This document shows, piece after piece, positions 6,330 through 13,916 of a stretch of DNA of 20,370 nucleotides. The position numbers and the translations under genes were made by a program. This DNA is from a virus. Position 1 is the stretch's first letter. Each line of letters starts with the position of its first letter. Below the pieces are notes generated by a model. That model saw only the letters and a program-made list of their open reading frames with translations, was not told the DNA's origin and ran no database searches. The stretch spans positions 1 through 20,370 of IMG/VR virus record IMGVR_UViG_3300021598_000271; one strand, given 5' to 3'.

Positions 6330-7304
6330 ATGGCAACACTAGCAGAAATTCGTGCTAAACTTCAAGAAGCACAAAACAAGAGCACAGGCTCTACATCAAG
6401 CGGCGGCGACAACGCAATTTACCCCCACTGGAATATGCAAGAAGGCAAAGAAGCCGTAGTACGTTTCTTACCTGACGGCAACACCAACAATACTTTCTTC
6501 TGGGTAGAACGTGCAATGATTAAATTGCCGTTTGCAGGTATCAAAGGCGAAACAGATTCGCGTCCAGTTCAAGTACAAGTTCCTTGTGTTGAAATGTACA
6601 ACGATGGTACAGCATGTCCAATCCTATCAGAAGTACGTGGTTGGTTCAAAGACAAGAATCTAGAAGACATGGGTCGTAAGTATTGGAAAAAGCGTTCATA
6701 CATTTTCCAAGGTTTCGTTGTTGAAGATCCTCTTAAAGAAGATTCACAACCAGAGAACCCAATCCGCAGATTTATCATTGGTCCTCAGATCTATCAGATC
6801 ATCCGTGCGGCATTGATGGATAGTGAAATTGAAGAATTGCCAACTGATGTACTACGTGGCCTCGATTTCCGTATTGCTAAAACTAGCAAAGGTGGATTTG
6901 CTGACTACTCTACATCAAAGTGGAGCCGTAGAGAGCGTTCCTTATCAGATGTTGAAAAGGCTGCTATCGAATCACATGGTCTTTTTAATCTATCAGACTT
7001 TTTGCCAAAGAAACCTACAGACATTGAGTTGAAGGTTATGAAGGAGATGTTTGAAGCATCTGTTGATGGCGAAGCCTATGACATGGATCGTTGGGGACAA
7101 TACTTCAAACCAGCAGGTATGGGAGCAGCCACAGGTGATCCTAACAAACAAGTAGCGAGAGCAGCAGTAGCAGATGATCAGGTTGATGACGAACCAGCAC
7201 CTGTATCTAAGCCTGTTGTAGCCGAGACAGCACCAGCAAGTACTGAAAGTTCATCTAGAGCACAGGATATCCTTGCTAAAATTCGTGCCCGTCAGGGACA
7301 ATAA
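6330..7304 (+). CDS. 32: Single-stranded DNA-binding protein, T4 gp32-like
   Basis: A 324-aa protein of the gp32 family (T4: about 301 aa), which coats single-stranded DNA in replication and recombination and cooperates with UvsX and UvsY. Residues 28-50 (YPHWNMQEGKEAVVRFLPDG) begin the OB-fold. C86 and C96 keep the Cys-x9-Cys spacing of T4 C77/C87, but the third Cys is Leu (L99) and there is no His at the expected place, so the T4 zinc site looks lost. After about residue 265 the chain becomes a flexible Ala/Pro/Asp-rich tail. The last residues (ILAKIRARQ) echo the N-terminus (LAEIRAKLQ), which is unusual. It opens the recombination gene block. Confidence 0.93.
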   Translation: MATLAEIRAKLQEAQNKSTGSTSSGGDNAIYPHWNMQEGKEAVVRFLPDGNTNNTFFWVERAMIKLPFAGIKGETDSRPVQVQVPCVEMYNDGTACPILSEVRGWFKDKNLEDMGRKYWKKRSYIFQGFVVEDPLKEDSQPENPIRRFIIGPQIYQIIRAALMDSEIEELPTDVLRGLDFRIAKTSKGGFADYSTSKWSRRERSLSDVEKAAIESHGLFNLSDFLPKKPTDIELKVMKEMFEASVDGEAYDMDRWGQYFKPAGMGAATGDPNKQVARAAVADDQVDDEPAPVSKPVVAETAPASTESSSRAQDILAKIRARQGQ

Positions 7305-7313
7305 TTAACACGG

Positions 7314-7347
7314 CTCGGGCCTCTAAGACATAGTTCTTACGCCCGAG
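7314..7347 (+). other. Two-tier hairpin between gp32 and the next gene
   Basis: A perfect 7-bp outer stem (CTCGGGC / GCCCGAG) encloses an inner 5-bp stem (TAAGA / TCTTA) with a CATAGT loop. The downstream bases (TTCTTCTC) are only a weak T-tract, so this may be a leaky terminator, an RNA-processing site or a stabiliser of the gp32 3' end. Confidence 0.6.
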
Positions 7348-7371
7348 TTCTTCTCACTATAGGATTCTAAA

Positions 7372-7563
7372 ATGGCAAAATTAACAAAATTAGCAAAAGT
7401 AAATGAATCGATCACTATCAATCGTTATGACAATGCATGGATGGTTGAAATTGGTGGTCGTGACAAAAAAGAAGATTGGAAAAATACTAAGACTGTTTGT
7501 AACACAGAAGAAGAACTTGTTGCTGTGATCAAAGAGTGGAATTCAATGGACTTGGATAATTAA
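7372..7563 (+). CDS. Small conserved-looking phage protein between gp32 and uvsX
   Basis: A 63-aa soluble protein with a basic N-terminus, a central beta-type stretch (NRYDNAWMVEIGGRD) and a C-terminal helix (EEELVAVIKEWN). The AGGA at about 7361 gives a reasonable Shine-Dalgarno. It is followed one base later by uvsX, so it is co-translated with the recombination genes. No function is recognised; the position suggests a replication or recombination accessory role. Confidence 0.65.
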   Translation: MAKLTKLAKVNESITINRYDNAWMVEIGGRDKKEDWKNTKTVCNTEEELVAVIKEWNSMDLDN

Positions 7564-7564
7564 T

Positions 7565-8644
7565 ATGGCAAAAGCATTTGATATTTCTAAATTTAGAAAG
7601 TCAATTACAAAGTCCATTGAAGGACTTAGTATTGGCTTTAACGATCCAACAGATTGGGTCAGCACAGGCAATTACGCATTAAATTATCTAATCAGCGGTG
7701 ACTTTCATAAAGGTGTTCCGCTAGGTAAGGTAACTGTGTTTGCGGGTGAGTCGGGCGCAGGTAAGTCTTACATCTGTTCTGGCAATCTTATTAAGGCAGC
7801 ACAGGCACAAGGCATTTATCCTATTCTAGTTGATACAGAAAATGCGCTCGATGAAGATTGGTTAAAAGCACTTGGTGTTGATACCAGTGAAGATAAGTTG
7901 TTAAAACTTAACATGGCTATGATTGACGATGTAGCAAAGACTATCACAGAATTTGTTGCAGAATACAAAGCAATGCCAGAAGAAACTCGTCCTAAAGTTT
8001 TATTTGTGTTAGATTCTTTGGGTATGTTGTTAACACCGACAGACGTTAATCAGTTTGAGGCAGGCGATTTGAAAGGTGACATGGGTCGTAAACCTAAAGC
8101 ACTTACAGCACTTGTTCGTAATTGTGTTAACATGTTTGGTTCATTGAACATTGGCCTAGTAGCAACTAATCACACATACGCTTCACAAGATATGTTTGAT
8201 CCAGATGACAAGATCAGCGGAGGTCAAGGTTTTATCTATGCATCGAGCATTGTTGTTGCTATGAAAAAACTTAAACTCAAAGAGGATGACGACGGTAACA
8301 AGATTACAGAAGTTCGTGGCATTCGTGCTGCCTGTAAGATTATGAAAACTCGCTATGCGAAACCGTTTGAAAGTGTACAGGTTAAGATTCCTTACGAAAC
8401 AGGTATGAATCCATATAGTGGACTGGTCGACCTGGCTGAAGCAAAAGGGATGCTCAAGAAAGAAGGAAATAGTCTTGTATACGTGACTGCCGATGGCGAA
8501 ATCATCAAACAGTTCCGCAAGGCCTGGGAACGTAACGAGAACGGCGGTCTTGATGCTATCATGTCTGACATTTCAAAACACGGTGAAAAAACTGAATCTG
8601 GGATAACTAAAGATGTTATACCTGATTTGGAGAGCGCAGAATGA
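7565..8644 (+). CDS. uvsX: UvsX recombinase (RecA/Rad51 family)
   Basis: A 359-aa strand-exchange ATPase, somewhat shorter than T4 UvsX (about 391 aa). It forms filaments on gp32-coated DNA with UvsY help and drives recombination-dependent replication. Walker A is GESGAGKS (61-68) and Walker B is VLFVLD (145-150). The segment VATNHTYASQDMFD with the following SGGQGFIYAS corresponds to the RecA-fold motifs after the DNA-binding loops. The C-terminal tail after about residue 300 is more charged. The start two bases after the previous stop and the 4-base ATGA overlap with the next gene show tight coupling. Confidence 0.96.
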   Translation: MAKAFDISKFRKSITKSIEGLSIGFNDPTDWVSTGNYALNYLISGDFHKGVPLGKVTVFAGESGAGKSYICSGNLIKAAQAQGIYPILVDTENALDEDWLKALGVDTSEDKLLKLNMAMIDDVAKTITEFVAEYKAMPEETRPKVLFVLDSLGMLLTPTDVNQFEAGDLKGDMGRKPKALTALVRNCVNMFGSLNIGLVATNHTYASQDMFDPDDKISGGQGFIYASSIVVAMKKLKLKEDDDGNKITEVRGIRAACKIMKTRYAKPFESVQVKIPYETGMNPYSGLVDLAEAKGMLKKEGNSLVYVTADGEIIKQFRKAWERNENGGLDAIMSDISKHGEKTESGITKDVIPDLESAE

Positions 8645-8883
8645 AAGAAGATTTGATCGCAGATATTTGGACACTGGTTGTCGAACATATCCCCGAAAAG
8701 CATCGTAAAGATGTGGCTGCAGATTTTGTTAATACATTGTTGGATTATGGCATCAAGGAATCGACCTTGCAGAGCCTGCAAGGCATCGACGGTTATCTTG
8801 ACGGTGCCATTGACTATGCCATTGATGATGAAGAGATTGAAGCCGAAGAAGATGAATACGATTACAATGAAGATGAGGATTAA
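8641..8883 (+). CDS. Small protein with extremely acidic C-terminus
   Basis: An 80-aa protein starting inside the uvsX stop (ATGA overlap). Residues 1-55 look like a small helical domain (MKEDLIADIWTLVVEHIPEK, then a helix ending VNTLLDYGIKESTL), and residues 62-80 are almost all Asp, Glu and Tyr. The next gene follows directly after its stop. It lies between uvsX and a uvsY-like gene, so a role in loading or modulating the recombinase is possible; the acidic tail could mimic DNA. No family of known function is recognised. Confidence 0.65.
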   Translation: MKEDLIADIWTLVVEHIPEKHRKDVAADFVNTLLDYGIKESTLQSLQGIDGYLDGAIDYAIDDEEIEAEEDEYDYNEDED

Positions 8884-9339
8884 ATGAATTGGTATGATCG
8901 GGTTTCTAAAGACATTTCACAAATCCCCGATGCTGTGGCATTTTATGAGGCTGAGTTACTAGCAGCCAAACAAGACGCCCGTATATCGGGAAACATTGAA
9001 AGGGCGTCGGCATCGATGCCCGGTATTGTTGAAAACCGATTTAACCAGTTACAAGAAATTGAAGGTATTTTAGAATATCTCAATATTGAACTTCGTAGAC
9101 TTCGTAGTCAGCATTTCCGTAAGTATCTCGAAAACTATCAACGTAGCCTATCCTCTAGAGACTGTGAAAAGTTTGTAGAAGGCGAGGCCGACGTTGTAGA
9201 CTTTGAAAAAATTATCAACGACTTTGCTCTGTTGAGAAACAAATGGCTTGGTATTATTAAAGCCTTAGATATTAAACAATGGCAGTTATCAAATATCGTT
9301 AAATTAAGAACTGCCGGATTAGAAGACGCCACTTTATGA
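8884..9339 (+). CDS. uvsY: UvsY-like recombination mediator (candidate)
   Basis: A 151-aa, mainly helical protein, near the size of T4 UvsY (137 aa), which helps UvsX displace gp32 from single-stranded DNA. It begins with a helical region, has an Arg-rich helix pair in the middle (RRLRSQHFRKYLENYQR) and a final helical block (FALLRNKWLGIIKALD, then WQLSNIVKLRTAGLEDA) that resembles the UvsY C-terminal helix pattern. It sits directly after uvsX and its small partner. Sequence similarity to T4 UvsY is weak by eye, so the call leans on size, fold and position. The sugar dehydrogenase gene begins within its stop codon. Confidence 0.55.
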   Translation: MNWYDRVSKDISQIPDAVAFYEAELLAAKQDARISGNIERASASMPGIVENRFNQLQEIEGILEYLNIELRRLRSQHFRKYLENYQRSLSSRDCEKFVEGEADVVDFEKIINDFALLRNKWLGIIKALDIKQWQLSNIVKLRTAGLEDATL

Positions 9340-10112
9340 AAATAGGAATATTAGGTTTAGGTTATGTAGGATCAGCAGTAGCATATTCTCATAGAAATCA
9401 ACAGATAGTTGTAAGAGATCCTAAATTAGGAGACAAGTCAGCATCCATTGAAGAAATTAAAAATTGTGATGCTATCTATGTATGTGTTCCTACTCCCATG
9501 TTAGAAGATGGGCATTGTGACGACTCTTATGTTAAATCTGTTTTAAAAGAATTACAAGATTATAAAAATGTAATCATATGCAAAAGTACAGTGCCTCCGG
9601 GCGTTTATTTGCGATTACAAGATCAATATCCTAATCTTGTTCATGCACCTGAATTTCTTACAGCGGCCAATGCTATTGCTGATTACGAAATGTCAACATG
9701 GGTATTAATTGGTGGTAATACTGATTATTGTCTTAAAGCCAAAGAAGTAATACAATCTAGCACTATTAAGGCACAACAATACCATTTCACTAATATCTCT
9801 ACTGCCAGTTTGTTCAAATATCTAGCCAATAGTTTTTTAGCAACCAAAGTAACTTTTATGAATGCGTTTTTTCAGTTAGCCAAAGAAGTGGATGTTGACT
9901 GGAATGAAATTAAAAATATCGCCAAAAATGATTCTCGCCTGGGAACTAGTCACTGGGACGTTCCTGGACCAGATGGTCAATTTGGGTATGGCGGTGCTTG
10001 TTTTCCTAAAGATGTTGCAGCCATCCTCGAACACGGGCTCGATATAGGAATTGAATTAGAATTACTAGGCCGTGTTGAAGATATCAACAAAAAGAATCGA
10101 AAATACGATTAA
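9336..10112 (+). CDS. UDP-glucose/GDP-mannose dehydrogenase family protein, short form
   Basis: A nucleotide-sugar 6-dehydrogenase, the enzyme type that oxidises UDP-glucose or a similar sugar to the uronic acid with NAD. The Rossmann motif GLGYVG is at 7-12, followed by CVPTPM and the STVPPG motif near residue 84. The central helix carries the KYxxNxxLAxK signature (FKYLANSFLATK), and the catalytic Cys is C222 in GYGGACFPKD. At 258 aa it is much shorter than usual (about 390-440): the C-terminal sugar-nucleotide-binding domain is missing, although all the catalytic residues of the first two domains remain. It overlaps the uvsY-like gene by 4 bases and begins the glycan region. Its stop overlaps the stop of the opposing gene at a TTAA palindrome. 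Confidence 0.88.
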   Translation: MKIGILGLGYVGSAVAYSHRNQQIVVRDPKLGDKSASIEEIKNCDAIYVCVPTPMLEDGHCDDSYVKSVLKELQDYKNVIICKSTVPPGVYLRLQDQYPNLVHAPEFLTAANAIADYEMSTWVLIGGNTDYCLKAKEVIQSSTIKAQQYHFTNISTASLFKYLANSFLATKVTFMNAFFQLAKEVDVDWNEIKNIAKNDSRLGTSHWDVPGPDGQFGYGGACFPKDVAAILEHGLDIGIELELLGRVEDINKKNRKYD

Positions 10113-11734
10113 AGATTTTCTTTTACGTATTCTTCGATAGTTTTTGTCACAGTCCAACTAAAAGTTTCAGACAGTTTTGTATTATCCGCAAGTGTGATAT
10201 ATGCTTCGCCCATCCTTGGCTCAATCATAGAAATGTCATCGGAAATCATAGCAGCCAATTCTAAAACAGAGTGATTAGTTCCTGATCCAACATTAAAAAC
10301 TTCCCCATACTTATCGTGAGAATCGACTTGCATTGCTAATATGTTTGCGGCAACAACATCATTGACATGTGTAAAATCTCTACGTTGTGTGCCATCGGGT
10401 ACAATAGTCAACGGTAATCCAGATTTTTTCTGTCTTAAAAATAATCCTACTACTGGTGCATACACACCTCTCACTGGTTCTCTAGGACCGTATACATTGA
10501 AATAACGGAAGATAATAGTTTTTAGTCCAAACAATTTTGTGTACATACTACACAATTTCTCGCCTGCTACTTTAGATACAGAGTAAGGATTGAGACAATC
10601 GTCGGGCATAGTTTCTGACAGTGGCGGTTTATTAGCAAGCCCGTAAGCAGACGAAGTCGAACTATACATAACTTTTTTAACACCTGCCTCTCTGCTAGCC
10701 TGAAGAACTGTAGCAGTACCTAGTGCATTAGTTCTCACTGCGCCCAATGGGTTTAAAATAGTAGGTTGTATTCTTGATTCAGCAGCACAGTGAAATACAT
10801 AATCTATATTTTCATATAGATGTTTTGTACTTTCATAATCTGCAATATCTAATTTATGATAAGATGCTTTTTCATTAAAATAAAATTGTTCGTGTACAGC
10901 AGAACTTTCATTATCGATTACTGTAACTTGATGACCTAGTCCAATCAATGTATCTACAATATGCGATCCTATAAATCCTGCACCGCCGGTTACTAAAGAT
11001 TTCATAATATTATTATTTTCCTTACTTAAATTGTCTTTTTGTTTTTTACCCCAGAAATGATAAAAATATTTTTCAAGATTAGAATCTTCAAATCCGCAAT
11101 ATTTCTTTCCGCTGGTATGATTACCATTCCAAAGATTCAAATATTTAAAATTATTTTTATTTAAGATTCTGTCTAATACATAAGTATCATACCTTCTTAC
11201 AAATTGTAAAATTTCTTCACTGTTCCAAAAACTTTCATATTGTTCTAAAAAATTATCTAATTCTGGATGTTTTAAATTAAAGGCGACAAAACCAGTGTCA
11301 AGTCCTAGGTCTTTGAGATAGGGATTTTCCCATTTATTTAGAGTTTCGTCTAATTTTATAATTTTTTTGTTGTTTACACTTAACAACTCATCTTCGCCTG
11401 GTATAAGTTCTTCTATCTTAGGAATTCTTTTTACCTGAACGTCTGCGTCTAGCCAAATACAATAATCGTAATGTTTTTTACTTTTTTTAATAGCAGATAC
11501 AATAGATCGACTTTTTCGCCAAAACTTAACTTCTATACCGGAAAGAAAAGAAGGACAAGTAGTAAGATCTAGACGAGTGTTTATAATCCGTTGATCATCT
11601 ATCAAAGATGAAATTTCTTTCTCAACAAAGAAATTACAATCTCCTGGTAATAGATCCCATGTATGCTTTACTTTGCTAAAAAAATGTTTGTGATACTCTT
11701 CATTAAATCCTGTATTCCAAGAAACTTTTATCAT
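10109..11734 (-). CDS. Glycosyltransferase / NAD-dependent sugar epimerase fusion
   Basis: A 541-aa, two-domain protein. Residues 1-235 are a GT-A-type glycosyltransferase with a WLDADV (DxD) motif at 94-99, LDTGFVAFN (145-153) and an ending H-x-W-G-K (226-230). Residues 244-541 are an extended short-chain dehydrogenase (UDP-glucose 4-epimerase/dehydratase type) with TGGAGFIG (249-256), a YSSTSSAYG segment and the catalytic pair Y384/K388. The join is a Lys/Asn-rich linker at 231-243, and M244 (ATG at 11005) could also be an internal start. The glycosyltransferase half is a paralog of domains at 16150, 18547 and 19247. The fusion could make and transfer the same sugar. The start has an AAGGA Shine-Dalgarno and lies 4 bases after the upstream stop. 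Confidence 0.88.
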   Translation of the reverse strand: MIKVSWNTGFNEEYHKHFFSKVKHTWDLLPGDCNFFVEKEISSLIDDQRIINTRLDLTTCPSFLSGIEVKFWRKSRSIVSAIKKSKKHYDYCIWLDADVQVKRIPKIEELIPGEDELLSVNNKKIIKLDETLNKWENPYLKDLGLDTGFVAFNLKHPELDNFLEQYESFWNSEEILQFVRRYDTYVLDRILNKNNFKYLNLWNGNHTSGKKYCGFEDSNLEKYFYHFWGKKQKDNLSKENNNIMKSLVTGGAGFIGSHIVDTLIGLGHQVTVIDNESSAVHEQFYFNEKASYHKLDIADYESTKHLYENIDYVFHCAAESRIQPTILNPLGAVRTNALGTATVLQASREAGVKKVMYSSTSSAYGLANKPPLSETMPDDCLNPYSVSKVAGEKLCSMYTKLFGLKTIIFRYFNVYGPREPVRGVYAPVVGLFLRQKKSGLPLTIVPDGTQRRDFTHVNDVVAANILAMQVDSHDKYGEVFNVGSGTNHSVLELAAMISDDISMIEPRMGEAYITLADNTKLSETFSWTVTKTIEEYVKENL

Positions 11735-11738
11735 TTAA

Positions 11739-12539
11739 TTAATCCTTAGGAACATTATGCCAGTAGGCAGGATATTTTTTTAAAGTTTCGAGAATACTTT
11801 TTGGATAATTAACAACGCTAAGAACCTCACTGTCGGTTTTATGATTAATTGCTGCTTTGGTATCTTTTCTTTTAAAGGCTTCTAAGATTTGTTCGGGATC
11901 TCTATAATCAGTCTCAATACAACTAACAACTTTGTTTTTTATAATTTCATCTGACCCCATCCAAGACCAATGCCAACCGACCGACTCATCAAGTCCTATA
12001 CAATGATCTCGATTTTTTCTTTTGGCTATATCTTTGCTACCTTTATATAAATCGTGTGGAGTTTCAAACATAAATCGTTTAGCCACGACACTACCCTTCC
12101 ATCCTCTAAATAACTTTTGATCAAATTTGTACATGTACATTTCTAAACCACAAGAAACGGGTTTATTATTTTGCTCTAATGCATTGAGGATTTTTTCAAA
12201 TTTTTCAGGATTTAAAATTTCATCTAAATCACCATGTATAACAATATCATTACTATTACACTGATCTAAACGATCCTTAAACCCTTTACGCATGCCTGTC
12301 TCGCAGTAACTTCTGTGAGGATGGTCCTCTTCAAGATTAATACTTAGAACTTCTAATTTTTCACCGAACCGTTTCTTATATCTATCAATATTATTTTTTA
12401 AGAAAAATTCTTTAGGACGACTGCTTAGTGTTCGATCAGCCTCTACAACTATCCATTTATCAACATAAGTATCACTTATTTCTAAGTGAATATCTAACAT
12501 GTCAAATTCATTATTAAAAAGAAATGTGTCTATTATCAT
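11739..12539 (-). CDS. Glycosyltransferase family 17-like protein
   Basis: A 266-aa protein resembling GT17, the family of beta-1,4-N-acetylglucosaminyltransferase III. The N-terminus DTFLFNNEFDMLDIHL (4-19) and the VEADRT motif (32-37) match the family opening, and HGDLDEI (102-108) fits the metal-binding Asp site. The first half is the nucleotide-sugar-binding part, and the C-terminal third contains a GWHWSWMG segment typical of these short bacterial and viral forms. It has no signal peptide or membrane segment, so it would act in the cytoplasm. It is part of a tightly packed minus-strand block with gaps of 3-4 bases on each side. Confidence 0.75.
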   Translation of the reverse strand: MIIDTFLFNNEFDMLDIHLEISDTYVDKWIVVEADRTLSSRPKEFFLKNNIDRYKKRFGEKLEVLSINLEEDHPHRSYCETGMRKGFKDRLDQCNSNDIVIHGDLDEILNPEKFEKILNALEQNNKPVSCGLEMYMYKFDQKLFRGWKGSVVAKRFMFETPHDLYKGSKDIAKRKNRDHCIGLDESVGWHWSWMGSDEIIKNKVVSCIETDYRDPEQILEAFKRKDTKAAINHKTDSEVLSVVNYPKSILETLKKYPAYWHNVPKD

Positions 12540-12542
12540 ATT

Positions 12543-13184
12543 TTAAAACTTATAAATTATTTGATATTTGTCATAAATTGGAAATACATTTTTTGATTCC
12601 AAATATTCAACAATCATTCTACCCTTTCCAGATCGACGTCCATCTAATAGATAAGCGTTATCATCTATTGCAACTATCGCTCCTTCTTTAAGAGAATTTT
12701 CGATAGACTTAAATTCTTTGAGATGATGATTAGCACTATCAAAATCGTCGTGCCATTTAACATCCCATGAATCTAAATAAAACAAATCGATAGCATCTAA
12801 ATTATTTAAAGAAGAAAGCCAAGTAACGCTGTCTGAACAAAAAGATTTGTAGTACTTTTCATCGATAAAACTATTTGCCGTATCAACTGCAGATTGATTT
12901 ATATCTACTGACCTAACAAAACCACCATGCAATTTTACCATCTCAGCAAATAAAAAACCACTATTACCGTCTTTCCAATTATTTGGATTTCTAACTGTCC
13001 CTGTTTCAATTATTTGAAAATCATTATTTTTCTTTTGTAATAGAAGTTCAAACATTAATTTAAAACCCTGCCCTCGATCATACAAACCTGGTTTACAATT
13101 TCTTTTTTCGCATGCTCCTGGTTTTGATACTACTTGATCAAGCAACGGTTGATAATTTTGTTTATAAGTTTCTAGCCAATTCAT
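12543..13184 (-). CDS. Class I SAM-dependent methyltransferase-like protein
   Basis: A 213-aa protein with the class I methyltransferase layout: ETGT (60-63) as motif I, VDIN (93-96) as the acidic end of strand 2, DLFYLDSWD (133-141) around strand 4, and VAIDDN (171-176) at strand 5. The DxD/DDN acidic residues suggest a metal-assisted enzyme of the type acting on sugar or small-molecule hydroxyls. The start has an AGGG about 6 bases upstream. It lies in the minus-strand glycan block, so a role in sugar methylation is inferred from context. Confidence 0.65.
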   Translation of the reverse strand: MNWLETYKQNYQPLLDQVVSKPGACEKRNCKPGLYDRGQGFKLMFELLLQKKNNDFQIIETGTVRNPNNWKDGNSGFLFAEMVKLHGGFVRSVDINQSAVDTANSFIDEKYYKSFCSDSVTWLSSLNNLDAIDLFYLDSWDVKWHDDFDSANHHLKEFKSIENSLKEGAIVAIDDNAYLLDGRRSGKGRMIVEYLESKNVFPIYDKYQIIYKF

Positions 13185-13187
13185 TTT

Positions 13188-13877
13188 TTACCCTAATAAA
13201 ATTTGGTGGTCGAATTCTACAGATTGATTTGATTCATCAGGAACTGGAACATTCCAGTGTCGTTTGCACATAATAAATTCAAATTTTTCTAAATCATCAA
13301 AGTCTTTACAACGATCCGGAAGATAAAAAAATGCATTAACACCTCTTGTGTCCACTGTTAAAAAGTTATATCCAGCGGAAGATAAAAGAGTTTTAAATGC
13401 AGAAAGACTAGCACCACAGTTTTTGATATGATAATTGTCTAAATTAGGTTTAACTGAGCAAATCAAATCTGGACCATAAAAGGAAAGATATTCTGTGCAA
13501 ATAATTGACGGAAAAAATTTATTAGAAAGTAATTCTTTTAATATCCAAAAGTCGATACTATCAATGTCTAAACTAAAGAAATCAGGTGACAAAGTAGACC
13601 AACTATTGATTAAATCTTTTATATTTGATAAATTGATTTGTTTAACATTATGTGTATAATTAGGATGAAACCATGCCTGATCTAACATATCGTGCCCAAT
13701 ACCATTATACCCATGATTCTCTATCAAATTTCTTAACATATTTTCGGTTCCGTTACCCGAACCTATTTCAATTGCTGTAAAATTTTTTTTGATTAATCGA
13801 GAAACCATTGTGTGAATAATACCATCTTCTAAATTCTGAGAGAAGTTTTTATATTCGTAAGATAATCTGTTTTTCAT
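13188..13877 (-). CDS. FkbM-like methyltransferase-fold protein
   Basis: A 229-aa protein starting with a YKNFSQNLEDGI segment that precedes EIGSGNGTENM (37-47), the glycine-rich SAM-binding motif. SLDIDSIDFWIL (102-113) corresponds to the D-x-D/G-x-x-x-W block of FkbM-type methyltransferases. The start at 13877 is chosen because a late-type box, GTAAATA, lies exactly 5 bp upstream on the minus strand. Earlier in-frame starts at 13916 and 13985 are rejected: 13985 would overlap the divergent gene. It is the first gene of the minus-strand glycan block and probably methylates a sugar; the C-terminal third is not recognised. Confidence 0.65.
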   Translation of the reverse strand: MKNRLSYEYKNFSQNLEDGIIHTMVSRLIKKNFTAIEIGSGNGTENMLRNLIENHGYNGIGHDMLDQAWFHPNYTHNVKQINLSNIKDLINSWSTLSPDFFSLDIDSIDFWILKELLSNKFFPSIICTEYLSFYGPDLICSVKPNLDNYHIKNCGASLSAFKTLLSSAGYNFLTVDTRGVNAFFYLPDRCKDFDDLEKFEFIMCKRHWNVPVPDESNQSVEFDHQILLG

Positions 13878-13882
13878 AAGAA

Positions 13883-13888
13883 TATTTA
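13883..13888 (-). promoter_or_regulatory. T4-type late promoter box for the minus glycan block
   Basis: Read on the minus strand, TAAATA is followed by TTCTT and the ATG at 13877, the same 5-bp geometry as the plus-strand late boxes. No Shine-Dalgarno lies between the box and the ATG. Confidence 0.55.
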
Positions 13889-13904
13889 CCAATAAACGTA
13901 GCAC

Positions 13905-13911
13905 ATAAATA
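13905..13911 (+). promoter_or_regulatory. T4-type late promoter box for the plus glycan block
   Basis: ATAAATA at 13905-13911, then TTCAT, then ATG at 13917. It sits 16 bases from the opposing late box, so the two major glycan blocks are driven apart from a 39-bp gap (13878-13916). Confidence 0.6.
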
Positions 13912-13916
13912 TTCAT

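Noticed and set aside
7314-7356. Hairpin after gp32 as an ordinary terminator
   Set aside because: The tail TTCTTCTC is not a real T-run, so termination is not asserted.
8392-8781. Antisense open frame across the uvsX 3' end
   Set aside because: Opposite a clear RecA-family gene and the next coupled gene; composition is that of a shadow frame.
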